Position numbers and translations under genes: made by a program. Source: an uncultured Bacilli bacterium (GTDB lineage Bacteria; Bacillota_I; Bacilli_A; RF39; UBA660). From it: a stretch of DNA of 5,620 bases. The notes under the pieces were generated by a model. The model was not told the origin of the DNA and ran no database searches. It saw nothing but the letters and a program-made list of their open reading frames with translations. The stretch is taken from assembly GCA_944329505.1 (NCBI GenBank), contig CALVIJ010000063.1, positions 1 to 5,620 of the forward strand, in the 5' to 3' direction. Positions 1 to 4,916 of this stretch are shown piece after piece (positions within the stretch are counted from its first letter, which is position 1; each line of letters begins with the position of its first letter).

Positions 1-38
1 CCGATGTTTTATTAAATGGTTTGATGAAAGGAGAATAA
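1..38 (+). CDS. spoIIGA: 3' end of upstream gene, probably SpoIIGA (pro-SigE protease), partial
   Basis: Only the last eleven codons are present, read in the frame beginning at base 3, giving DVLLNGLMKGE and then TAA at 36-38. SpoIIGA is the membrane-bound aspartic protease that removes the pro-sequence of SigE, and in Bacillus and Clostridium it sits directly upstream of sigE. From memory, the B. subtilis protein ends with a D-A-I-I-H-P-K-M-L-S-G-K stretch, which this tail resembles (D-V-L-L-N ... L-M-K-G). The frame also contains the sigE ribosome binding site, so the two genes are tightly coupled, 2 nt apart. The assignment rests on gene order plus about ten residues. The catalytic part lies outside the window, so treat it as probable rather than proven. 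Confidence 0.5.
   Translation, partial: DVLLNGLMKGE
27..34 (+). promoter_or_regulatory. Ribosome binding site of sigE inside the upstream gene
   Basis: AAAGGAGA ends 6 nt before the ATG at 41. The sigE frame is open to the window edge, so this site is what fixes the start. It lies within the last codons of the upstream gene, which points to translational coupling of the two genes. Confidence 0.75.
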
Positions 39-40
39 CA

Positions 41-730
41 ATGATAAAAAAAATAATTTATTTGATTAAGAGATTTTTTGAAAAGGATAGCGTATTTTTT
101 ATTGGCAGTGCGGACAAGTTGCCAGAACCACTCACAAAAGAGGAAGAAGTTAAATATGTAACCCTATCTATGAATGGAGATAAAAAAGCTCGCAGTAAAC
201 TTATTGAGCACAACCTTCGATTAGTAGTTTTTTTAGCCAAAAAATATGAAAATACAGGTGTTGATTTAGAAGATTTAGTTAGTATCGGAAGTGTCGGACT
301 AATTAAAGGTGTAAATACTTATAAGTTAGATAAAAATATTAAACTCGCAACTTATGCCTCTAGATGTATTGATAATGAAATATTAATGTTTCTAAGGAAA
401 AATAAACGAAGGAAAGGTGAGATAAGTTTTGAGGATAACTTGAGTTATGACTCTGAAGGTAATGAATTACATTTAGAAGACATTTTAGGAACAGATAGTG
501 ATGTTGTAACAAAAGGATTAGAACAAGAGATAGAAAAGAAACTTTTATATGAAGAAATAGAAAAGTTAAATGATCGAGATAAAAAAATAATGATTTTAAG
601 ATATGGACTTTATAATAGTGAAGAAATGACTCAAAAAGATGTCGCCGAGTTACTAGGAATTAGTCAATCTTATATTTCTAGAATCGAAAAAAAGGTAATT
701 AGAAAGTTAAAATTACTCGATAAAAATTAA
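41..730 (+). CDS. sigE: Sporulation sigma factor SigE (mother cell), pro-protein form
   Basis: Sigma-70 family factor of 229 aa that would direct RNA polymerase to early mother-cell sporulation genes after removal of its N-terminal pro-sequence. Residues 1-20 are basic and hydrophobic (IKKIIYLIKRFF), as expected for a membrane-associated pro-sequence. F19-F20-I21-G22 aligns with the Y-Y-I-G cleavage region of B. subtilis SigE. Region 2 spans about 46-120, with ENTG (70-73), EDLVSIG (77-83) and LATYASRCIDNEILMFLR (102-119). Region 4 is about 166-225 with the helix-turn-helix TQKDVAELLGISQSYISRIE (197-216). N92 aligns with the SigE Asn (N100 in B. subtilis), where SigK has Glu; as I recall, this residue governs sensitivity to the anti-sigma factor Gin/CsfB. 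That residue and the LPEPL motif favour SigE over SigK. The start is set by AAAGGAGA at 27-34, 6-7 nt upstream of ATG. The pro-sequence is about 8 residues shorter than in B. subtilis. No terminator follows. Confidence 0.93.
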   Translation: MIKKIIYLIKRFFEKDSVFFIGSADKLPEPLTKEEEVKYVTLSMNGDKKARSKLIEHNLRLVVFLAKKYENTGVDLEDLVSIGSVGLIKGVNTYKLDKNIKLATYASRCIDNEILMFLRKNKRRKGEISFEDNLSYDSEGNELHLEDILGTDSDVVTKGLEQEIEKKLLYEEIEKLNDRDKKIMILRYGLYNSEEMTQKDVAELLGISQSYISRIEKKVIRKLKLLDKN

Positions 731-757
731 AAATAAGGTGTAATACATAATTATAAT
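727..757 (+). promoter_or_regulatory. Candidate housekeeping promoter for the glycosyltransferase gene
   Basis: A perfect TATAAT lies at 752-757. The best -35 candidate is TTAAAA at 727-732, overlapping the sigE stop codon, with a 19-nt spacer. This is longer than ideal, so the -35 is weak. Transcription would start near 764, giving a leader of about 30 nt. In so AT-rich a sequence a perfect -10 can occur by chance. Confidence 0.4.
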
Positions 758-764
758 GAAACTA

Positions 765-786
765 CTTTCATAATCTATTATGGAGG
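765..786 (+). promoter_or_regulatory. Hairpin that would bury the glycosyltransferase Shine-Dalgarno
   Basis: CTTTCATAA (765-773) can pair with TTATGGAGG (778-786), giving nine pairs including two G-U, around a 4-nt loop. The 3' arm contains the whole GGAGG site (782-786) of the gene starting at 794. TTTCAT (766-771) is also the perfect complement of ATGAAA (756-761) just upstream. A longer read-through transcript could therefore form the alternative stem and free the site. The pairing is mostly A-U, so its stability is modest. The switching idea is inference. Confidence 0.35.
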
Positions 787-793
787 GATAAAT

Positions 794-1864
794 ATGAAAG
801 TATGTGTTTATGCAATATGTAAAAACGAAGAGAAGTTTGCTGAAAGATGGTATAATTCGATGAAAGAAGCTGATAAGATATTTGTTCTTGATACAGGTTC
901 TACTGATGGGAGTGTTGATACACTAAAACAATTAGGGGTTACAGTAAAACAAGAGATAATTAAGCCCTGGAGATTTGATGAAGCCAGAAATAAATCTTTA
1001 GAGATGGTTGATGAGGATGCGGATATATGTGTTTGTACTGATTTAGATGAAGTGTTTGAAAGTGGTTGGCGTGAAAAATTAGAAAAAATATGGCAAGATG
1101 ATACAACCAGAGCTAGTTATACTTATAACTGGAGTTTAGATGAAGACAATAATCCAATAATTAGTTTTTATTCTGATAAAATACATGCGAGAAAGGGGTA
1201 TAAATGGACTCATCCTGTACATGAGGTGCTAAGTTATGATGGAATTGAAAATAGAGTATTTGATGAATCTATTGTTATAAATCATTATCCTGATAGAGAA
1301 AAGTCTAGAGGTAGTTACTTGCCCCTTTTAGAACTTTCTGTTAAAGAAGATCCAACAGATGATAGAAATACTCATTATTTGGGTAGGGAGTATATGTATT
1401 ATGGTAAATGGAATGAGGCAATAGATACTTTAATTAGACATTTAAATTTAAAAAAAGCAACTTGGAAAGATGAAAGGTGTGCTTCCATGAGATTTATTGG
1501 CAGATGTTATAAACATTTAAATAGACCATTAGAAGCTGAAATGTGGTATAAAAAAGCGTTAATAGAAGCACCACATTTAAAAGAAGCCTATACGGAACTC
1601 GCATTATTTTACTATGATATGGAAGAGTATGAAAAAGCTATTCCGCTATTTGAACAAGCCCTTAGTATAAAAAAAGATTATAAAACTTATATTACGGAAT
1701 GGTTTAGTATAGATTTTAATATATATGATTTTTTATCTATTTGTTATTTCCATTTAGGTAAATACGAAAAATCATTAGATTATATCAGTAAAGCTTTAGC
1801 TATAACAAAAGATGAAAGACTTTTAAAAAATAAAAAAATAATTATAGAAAAATGTAAAGAATAA
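794..1864 (+). CDS. GT-A glycosyltransferase (family 2 type) with C-terminal TPR repeats
   Basis: Predicted to transfer a sugar from a nucleotide-sugar donor; the acceptor is unknown. The 356-aa protein starts with a GT-A fold: CKNEEKF at 9-15, VLDTGSTDGS at 31-40 and FDEARNKSL at 61-69. The metal-binding DxD motif is D83-L-D85 followed by E86, then come HPVHE at 140-144 and INHYPD at 162-167. From about 190 to 340 there are four helical hairpin repeats of TPR type, for example GKWNEAIDTLIRHL, LEAEMWYKKALIEAP and EEYEKAIPLFEQALSI. No signal peptide or membrane segment is seen, so it is probably cytosolic. TPR-tailed GT2 enzymes include protein and peptide glycosyltransferases such as SunS, where the helical part helps acceptor recognition; assigning that role here would be a guess. 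The start is supported by GGAGG at 782-786, 7 nt upstream. It follows sigE after 63 nt with a possible promoter of its own. No terminator is seen after it, only a loop-less palindrome at 1860-1871. Confidence 0.85.
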   Translation: MKVCVYAICKNEEKFAERWYNSMKEADKIFVLDTGSTDGSVDTLKQLGVTVKQEIIKPWRFDEARNKSLEMVDEDADICVCTDLDEVFESGWREKLEKIWQDDTTRASYTYNWSLDEDNNPIISFYSDKIHARKGYKWTHPVHEVLSYDGIENRVFDESIVINHYPDREKSRGSYLPLLELSVKEDPTDDRNTHYLGREYMYYGKWNEAIDTLIRHLNLKKATWKDERCASMRFIGRCYKHLNRPLEAEMWYKKALIEAPHLKEAYTELALFYYDMEEYEKAIPLFEQALSIKKDYKTYITEWFSIDFNIYDFLSICYFHLGKYEKSLDYISKALAITKDERLLKNKKIIIEKCKE

Positions 1865-1883
1865 ATTTATTTGCTTAATAATC

Positions 1884-1912
1884 TTTAAATGTCCACACCT
1901 TTCCTATATAAT
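1884..1912 (+). promoter_or_regulatory. Candidate promoter of the yitT-like gene
   Basis: TATAAT at 1907-1912 is preceded by TTTAAA at 1884-1889 (4 of 6 matches to TTGACA) with a 17-nt spacer. Initiation would fall near 1919, leaving a leader of about 15 nt that begins almost at the Shine-Dalgarno. This position excludes the upstream ATG at 1889 as the start of translation from this promoter. Confidence 0.5.
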
Positions 1913-1925
1913 ATTAATAGGAGGT
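1897..1925 (+). promoter_or_regulatory. Inverted repeat spanning the -10 box and Shine-Dalgarno of the yitT-like gene
   Basis: TCCTAT (1902-1907) and ATAGGA (1917-1922) are perfect complements. With a two-base bulge at 1900-1901, ACC (1897-1899) also pairs with GGT (1923-1925), so the full AGGAGG (1919-1924) is enclosed. The centre, TAATATTA (1909-1916), is itself palindromic and overlaps the TATAAT box. In DNA this could be an operator over the -10 box. In a read-through RNA it would hide the ribosome binding site. Either role is inference. Confidence 0.4.
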
Positions 1926-1933
1926 TAGAATAT

Positions 1934-2830
1934 ATGGCCAAAAAAGCTTATAAATTATTTAGTTGGGATTTTTGTTTATCACTTATTTTGATTACAATAG
2001 GTGCGGTGATATCGGCCACCGCTTTAGAACTTATTTTAATACCTAATTCGATGATTGATGGTGGTATGAATGGAGTTTCAATCATTTTAAATACATTATT
2101 CGGTGGATCATTAGGTATGATAATTTTTATAGTTAATTTACCGTTTTTAATTTTAGGATATAGACAATTAGGTAAAAAGTTTGTCTTTAAAGCTGGTTAT
2201 GGCATGATATTATTTAGTATATCGCTAGAGGTTTTTAGTGGTTATACTCCATTTATCGAGGACACACTTTTGGCCACCGTTTATGGCGGAATATTATTAG
2301 GTGTTGGTTGCGGAATTATTATAAAAGAAGGTGGCTGTTTAGACGGTACAGAAATTGTCGCTATTTTAATAAATAGAAAGAAAAGTTTATCTGTAGGCCA
2401 AGTTGTATTTTGTTTCAATATTGTTATCTATGGAATAGCTATTTTTGTACTAGGAGCTGAAAGAGCTTTATATTCTTTACTTACTTATTTTGTATCTTAT
2501 AAGGTTATAGATATGGTATCGGATGGATTTAATAGTGCGAAAGCCGCCTTTATTATTACTGATGATGGTAGTGAAATCGCGAAAGAGATATTAAAAAGAC
2601 TCGGTAGAACAGTTACCGTTTTAAGTGGTGAAGGGATTATTTCACATGGTGATAAAAGAGTCTTATATACAGTTATCACTAGATTTGAAGTTTCTATTTT
2701 AAAGGATATATTAGAGGAAACTGGTGATTCATCATTTGTTACGGTATTCGATGTATCAGAAATAATAGGAAATCATATCAAAAAGTCACCTTATGTAAAG
2801 AAACAATTAGAAAATCGTCAAGTTTCATGA
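1934..2830 (+). CDS. YitT family membrane protein (DUF161 + DUF2179)
   Basis: Integral membrane protein of 298 aa. The N-terminal two thirds form about five or six hydrophobic segments of the YitT/DUF161 type (roughly 13-36, 47-75, 85-104, 112-131, 150-175 and 180-200), with family-like stretches DGGMNGVSI (42-50), NLPFLILGYRQLGKKF (68-83) and GGCLDGTEI (133-141). The C-terminal part from about 215 is the soluble DUF2179 domain, with FIITDDGSEIAKEIL and VLYTVITRFEV. The biochemical function of YitT proteins is not established; a transport or sensing role is only supposed. The start at 1934 is chosen because AGGAGG (1919-1924) lies 9 nt before it. It gives a length near the roughly 280 aa usual for the family. 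An in-frame ATG at 1889 would add 15 residues but has no ribosome binding site and lies upstream of the -10 box. The last codons and the TGA stop lie inside a terminator hairpin. Confidence 0.88.
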   Translation: MAKKAYKLFSWDFCLSLILITIGAVISATALELILIPNSMIDGGMNGVSIILNTLFGGSLGMIIFIVNLPFLILGYRQLGKKFVFKAGYGMILFSISLEVFSGYTPFIEDTLLATVYGGILLGVGCGIIIKEGGCLDGTEIVAILINRKKSLSVGQVVFCFNIVIYGIAIFVLGAERALYSLLTYFVSYKVIDMVSDGFNSAKAAFIITDDGSEIAKEILKRLGRTVTVLSGEGIISHGDKRVLYTVITRFEVSILKDILEETGDSSFVTVFDVSEIIGNHIKKSPYVKKQLENRQVS

Positions 2831-2838
2831 CGATTTTT
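2811..2838 (+). terminator. Intrinsic terminator overlapping the yitT-like stop codon
   Basis: AAAATCGTCA (2811-2820) and TGACGATTTT (2828-2837) form a perfect 10-bp stem around the 7-nt loop AGTTTCA. The 3' arm runs into a T tract, TTTTT at 2834-2838 and then ATTT. The TGA at 2828-2830 is the stop codon itself, so the 5' arm and loop encode the last residues of the protein. A translating ribosome would cover the hairpin. Confidence 0.75.
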
Positions 2839-2855
2839 ATTTGGTGTGATATAAT
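2827..2855 (+). promoter_or_regulatory. Promoter of the PAP2 phosphatase gene with extended -10
   Basis: TGATATAAT at 2847-2855 is a perfect extended -10 (TG-n-TATAAT). ATGACG at 2827-2832 (4 of 6 matches to TTGACA) sits exactly 17 nt upstream and is part of the preceding terminator arm. Transcription would start near 2862, about 16 nt before the ATG at 2878. Confidence 0.6.
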
Positions 2856-2877
2856 GAAATAGTTGTCGGGTGATAAA

Positions 2878-3504
2878 ATGAAGAGAATAAAATGGGTATT
2901 AGCTACTTTAGCACTTTTAATTTTTATACTTTTAGCTTATTTGGTTTTAAAAAATCAAACTACTGGTTTTGATAATTTTATATATAGTATTGTAACCTTT
3001 TATAAAAATGATTTTTTGACTGGTTTTTATAAGTTTATTACGATGTTTGCGAGTGAAGTTGTAGTCATGGTAATTACACTTTTATTCCTTTTAATGTTTA
3101 AAAACAAAAGGTATGGTATTTTTGTGTTTATAAATGCTTTTAATATTTTGATTTTAAATGTTTTATTAAAACTTATTTTTATGAGAGATAGACCTTATGA
3201 ATTAATGATTATTACTGAAACCGGTTATAGTTTTCCATCTGGTCATGCGATGGCCTCTTTAGGATTTTATGGGTTTATTATTTATTTCCTTTGGCACTTT
3301 AATTTAGGAAAAAAATCAAAAATTATTTTTACAGCCTTACTATGTACTTTAATTGTTTTAATTGGAATTAGTCGAATATATTTAGGAGTGCATTATGCTA
3401 GTGATGTCTTAGCTGGTTATATGGCCTCAACAGTTTATTTGATTATATATATCACTTATGTCAAAAAATATTTAAGATTTAGTGGTGGTGATAAAAATGT
3501 TTAA
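2878..3504 (+). CDS. PAP2 family membrane phosphatase (lipid phosphate or pyrophosphate phosphatase)
   Basis: Membrane phosphatase of 208 aa expected to dephosphorylate a lipid phosphate such as undecaprenyl pyrophosphate, phosphatidylglycerophosphate or phosphatidic acid at the membrane surface. All three signature motifs are intact: K98-x6-R105-P106 (KLIFMRDRP), P120-S-G-H123, and S165-R166-x5-H172-x3-D176 (SRIYLGVHYASD). H172 is the expected nucleophile and H123 the general acid. Hydrophobic segments lie at about 7-24, 57-74, 80-100, 125-141, 150-165 and 178-197, the six-helix pattern of the family. The start at ATG 2878 is preferred over TTG 2863 because GGGTGAT (2868-2874) precedes it and the predicted transcription start is near 2862. 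Motifs alone do not separate BcrC-like, PgpB-like and other substrate types. It overlaps the next gene by 8 nt, so the two are almost certainly co-transcribed and translationally coupled. Confidence 0.9.
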   Translation: MKRIKWVLATLALLIFILLAYLVLKNQTTGFDNFIYSIVTFYKNDFLTGFYKFITMFASEVVVMVITLLFLLMFKNKRYGIFVFINAFNILILNVLLKLIFMRDRPYELMIITETGYSFPSGHAMASLGFYGFIIYFLWHFNLGKKSKIIFTALLCTLIVLIGISRIYLGVHYASDVLAGYMASTVYLIIYITYVKKYLRFSGGDKNV

Positions 3505-4042
3505 AGTAATCAAAAATTATTTGGACAAAAATCTATTTTATATATCAGTTATAATAACTGGAGCGACAAGTCTTTTGTTTGGCATGTTTTACACACTATT
3601 TAAAAGTAATGTTTTTGAAAGAGCCTCTAATGAATTTTTAGAAGGTACAGGAGTATTAGAATCATATGTAACAGTACAAAGTAATATGCCCTCTGGAATT
3701 AATTATTTTGTGATAGGTTTAGTTTTAGGAATAATATTTTTCTTTTTAACTGCTATGCTACTTCGTTTATACTTAAAAAAAGACTATTTTAAAATCTTTA
3801 ATTTACTCTCTATTTTGAATAGTGTTTTAATAGTTGGTTTAATAATCTCGTGTATCTTTATTAATATTTCTTATATGTTTTCGTATATTGTTTTAATTAT
3901 CTCATTACTATTATATTTGTTTATTTTTTATAAATCATTAGATGAAATATTTGATGTCAATTTAAAACAGAGAATTATTTCTTTATTAGTTTTTATAGGA
4001 CCAATTATTATTATTTTGATTTTATTAAAATTATTTGTTTAA
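3497..4042 (+). CDS. Hypothetical five-helix membrane protein
   Basis: I do not recognise this 181-aa protein. Hydrophobicity suggests five membrane segments at about 13-35, 69-92, 98-124, 126-148 and 160-181. The longest hydrophilic loop is about 36-68 (SNVFERASNEFLEGTGVLES and following), and the C terminus ends inside the last segment. No catalytic motif, cysteine pair or signal peptidase site is evident. The start at ATG 3497 is chosen over an in-frame GTG at 3482 because GGTGGTGAT (3484-3492) sits 4 nt before it, the same arrangement as at the phosphatase and C26 hydrolase genes. The gene overlaps the end of the PAP2 gene by 8 nt, so a shared envelope-related task is a reasonable inference but nothing more. 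It ends just before the hairpin that precedes sigG. Base composition is as AT-rich as its neighbours. Confidence 0.75.
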   Translation: MFKVIKNYLDKNLFYISVIITGATSLLFGMFYTLFKSNVFERASNEFLEGTGVLESYVTVQSNMPSGINYFVIGLVLGIIFFFLTAMLLRLYLKKDYFKIFNLLSILNSVLIVGLIISCIFINISYMFSYIVLIISLLLYLFIFYKSLDEIFDVNLKQRIISLLVFIGPIIIILILLKLFV

Positions 4043-4046
4043 AATT

Positions 4047-4086
4047 ATCTCTTTTCACTCAATATAGTTGTGAAAGGAGATTTTTT
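4047..4086 (+). terminator. Terminator-like hairpin enclosing the sigG Shine-Dalgarno
   Basis: ATCTCTTTTCAC (4047-4058) pairs with GTGAAAGGAGAT (4070-4081) over 12 bp with a single U-G wobble, around an 11-nt loop. TTTTTT at 4081-4086 follows directly, and the ATG of sigG comes next at 4087. The shape is that of an intrinsic terminator for the PAP2 operon. Its 3' arm, however, contains AAAGGAGA (4073-4080), the only ribosome binding site for sigG. Any RNA entering from upstream must either end here or carry a masked site. A TATAGT in the loop (4063-4068) resembles a -10 box, but no convincing -35 accompanies it. Confidence 0.7.
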
Positions 4087-4860
4087 ATGGCACGTCACAA
4101 GGTAGAAATTGCGAACGTGAATACTGCGAATATTAAGGTATTAACTTTAGAAGAACAATTGGAATTATTTAATAAATATCATAATGGTGATATGAGTGCA
4201 AAAGAAAAACTTATTAATGGTAATTTGAAATTAGTATTATCTGTTTTAAAAAGTTTTTCCGGTAGAACTTCTGATTTAGATGATTTGTTTCAAGTAGGGG
4301 TTATTGGACTTATTAAAGCTATTGATAATTTTGATTTGAATCATGAAGTGCGTTTTAGTACTTATGCTGTTCCCATGATATTAGGGGAAATTAAAAGATA
4401 TTTAAGAGATAATAGTAGTCTAAGAATATCTAGAAGTATTAAAGATTTAGCTTATAAAGCCCTTAAGATAAAAGATGAACTGACATTCCAAAATAGTAAA
4501 GAACCGTCCGCATTAGAAATTGCGGATAAATTACATATTTCAGAATGGGAGGTTGTTCAAGCTTTAAATTCTTTAAAGGATACGGTTAGTATGTATGAAC
4601 CTATTTATAGTGATGGTGGTGATGTTATTTATTTAGCTGACCAACTTTCTAATGATGAAAGTGTTTATGATTTAGAAACCAAAATATCTCTAAAAAAAGC
4701 TTTAAAACAGATAAAAGACAAAGAAAAATATATTATTGTACAAAGATATATGATGGGTAGAACGCAGACAGAACTAGCGGAAGAGATAGGCATCAGTCAA
4801 GCTCAAATTTCCCGGTTAGAAAAAAACGGTTTAGCTAAAATAAAAAAAATAATTAAGTAA
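4087..4860 (+). CDS. sigG: Sporulation sigma factor SigG (late forespore)
   Basis: Sigma-70 family factor of 257 aa, close to the 260 aa of B. subtilis SigG, that would switch on late forespore genes after engulfment. The N terminus RHKVEIANVNT (3-13) matches the SigG-type R-x-K-V-E-I-x-x-V-x-T signature. Region 2 covers about 38-110, with NGNLKLVLSV (44-53), DDLFQVGVIGL (65-75) and FSTYAVPMILGEIKRYLRDN (90-109). Region 3 is about 113-185 and includes EPIYSDGGD. Region 4 ends with TQTELAEEIGISQAQISRLE (226-245). N44 aligns with N45 of B. subtilis SigG, where SigF has Glu; as I recall, this Asn marks sensitivity to the anti-sigma factor Gin/CsfB. These features favour SigG over SigF. Its ribosome binding site is enclosed in a hairpin. 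No SigF-type promoter is convincing in the window, and its own terminator follows. Confidence 0.94.
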   Translation: MARHKVEIANVNTANIKVLTLEEQLELFNKYHNGDMSAKEKLINGNLKLVLSVLKSFSGRTSDLDDLFQVGVIGLIKAIDNFDLNHEVRFSTYAVPMILGEIKRYLRDNSSLRISRSIKDLAYKALKIKDELTFQNSKEPSALEIADKLHISEWEVVQALNSLKDTVSMYEPIYSDGGDVIYLADQLSNDESVYDLETKISLKKALKQIKDKEKYIIVQRYMMGRTQTELAEEIGISQAQISRLEKNGLAKIKKIIK

Positions 4861-4881
4861 ACATGCTTTTAGTATGTTTTT
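4859..4881 (+). terminator. Intrinsic terminator after sigG
   Basis: AAACATGC (4859-4866) pairs with GTATGTTT (4872-4879) over 8 bp with one G-U, around the loop TTTTA. A T-rich run follows (TTTTTCTCTTTTTCT from 4877). The stem begins within the sigG stop codon. It separates sigG from the downstream genes. Confidence 0.7.
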
Positions 4882-4892
4882 CTCTTTTTCTA

Positions 4893-4901
4893 TGATAAAA
4901 T
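4893..4901 (+). promoter_or_regulatory. Candidate extended -10 for the zinc-ribbon gene
   Basis: TGATAAAAT (TG-n-TAAAAT) lies 15 nt before the ATG at 4917 and directly after the sigG terminator. No good -35 is visible at the right distance, because that region is the terminator arm. The layout copies the yitT/PAP2 joint, where an extended -10 follows a terminator. Confidence 0.4.
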
Positions 4902-4916
4902 TAAAGTGGTGAGAAT

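Noticed and set aside
58..240. Reverse-strand open frame of 60 codons
   Set aside because: It is antisense to conserved SigE codons, has no family resemblance, and is a shadow of the real gene. The same holds for the reverse frame at 2497-2679 within the yitT-like gene.
41..730. Sigma factor at 41-730 as SigK instead of SigE
   Set aside because: The FFIG cleavage region, LPEPL motif and N92 follow SigE; SigK has Glu at the position of N92 and a different, more hydrophobic N terminus. The possible SpoIIGA tail upstream agrees with SigE.
769..777. CATAATCTA as a SigK-type -10 (CATAnnnTA) before the glycosyltransferase
   Set aside because: Transcription would start inside the Shine-Dalgarno, leaving no usable leader, and no convincing -35 is present. 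The motif is frequent by chance in AT-rich DNA.
1860..1871. AATAAATTTATT palindrome as a terminator after the glycosyltransferase
   Set aside because: It has no loop, no GC pairs and no following T tract.
1889..1933. Fifteen-residue N-terminal extension of the yitT-like protein from ATG 1889
   Set aside because: There is no ribosome binding site before 1889, it overlaps the promoter, and AGGAGG clearly serves the ATG at 1934.
2828..2830. Mycoplasma-type code with UGA as Trp
   Set aside because: Trp is encoded by TGG throughout, no in-frame TGA occurs inside any of the genes, and TGA acts as the stop within the terminator of the yitT-like gene.
2863..2877. TTG start for the PAP2 gene
   Set aside because: It lies at the predicted transcription start, and GGGTGAT is placed for the ATG at 2878.
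3482..3496. GTG start for the membrane protein after PAP2
   Set aside because: The GTG GTG GTG run is the Shine-Dalgarno region itself; ATG 3497 has proper spacing.
3883..3909. GTATA ... CATTACTA as a SigF/SigG-type promoter for sigG
   Set aside because: It lies within a coding region about 180 bp upstream of sigG, the -10 deviates from consensus, and chance matches are likely at this composition.
4087..4860. Sigma factor at 4087-4860 as SigF
   Set aside because: The N-terminal RHKVEIANVNT signature and N44 in NGNLKLV are SigG features. No spoIIAA or spoIIAB gene precedes it.
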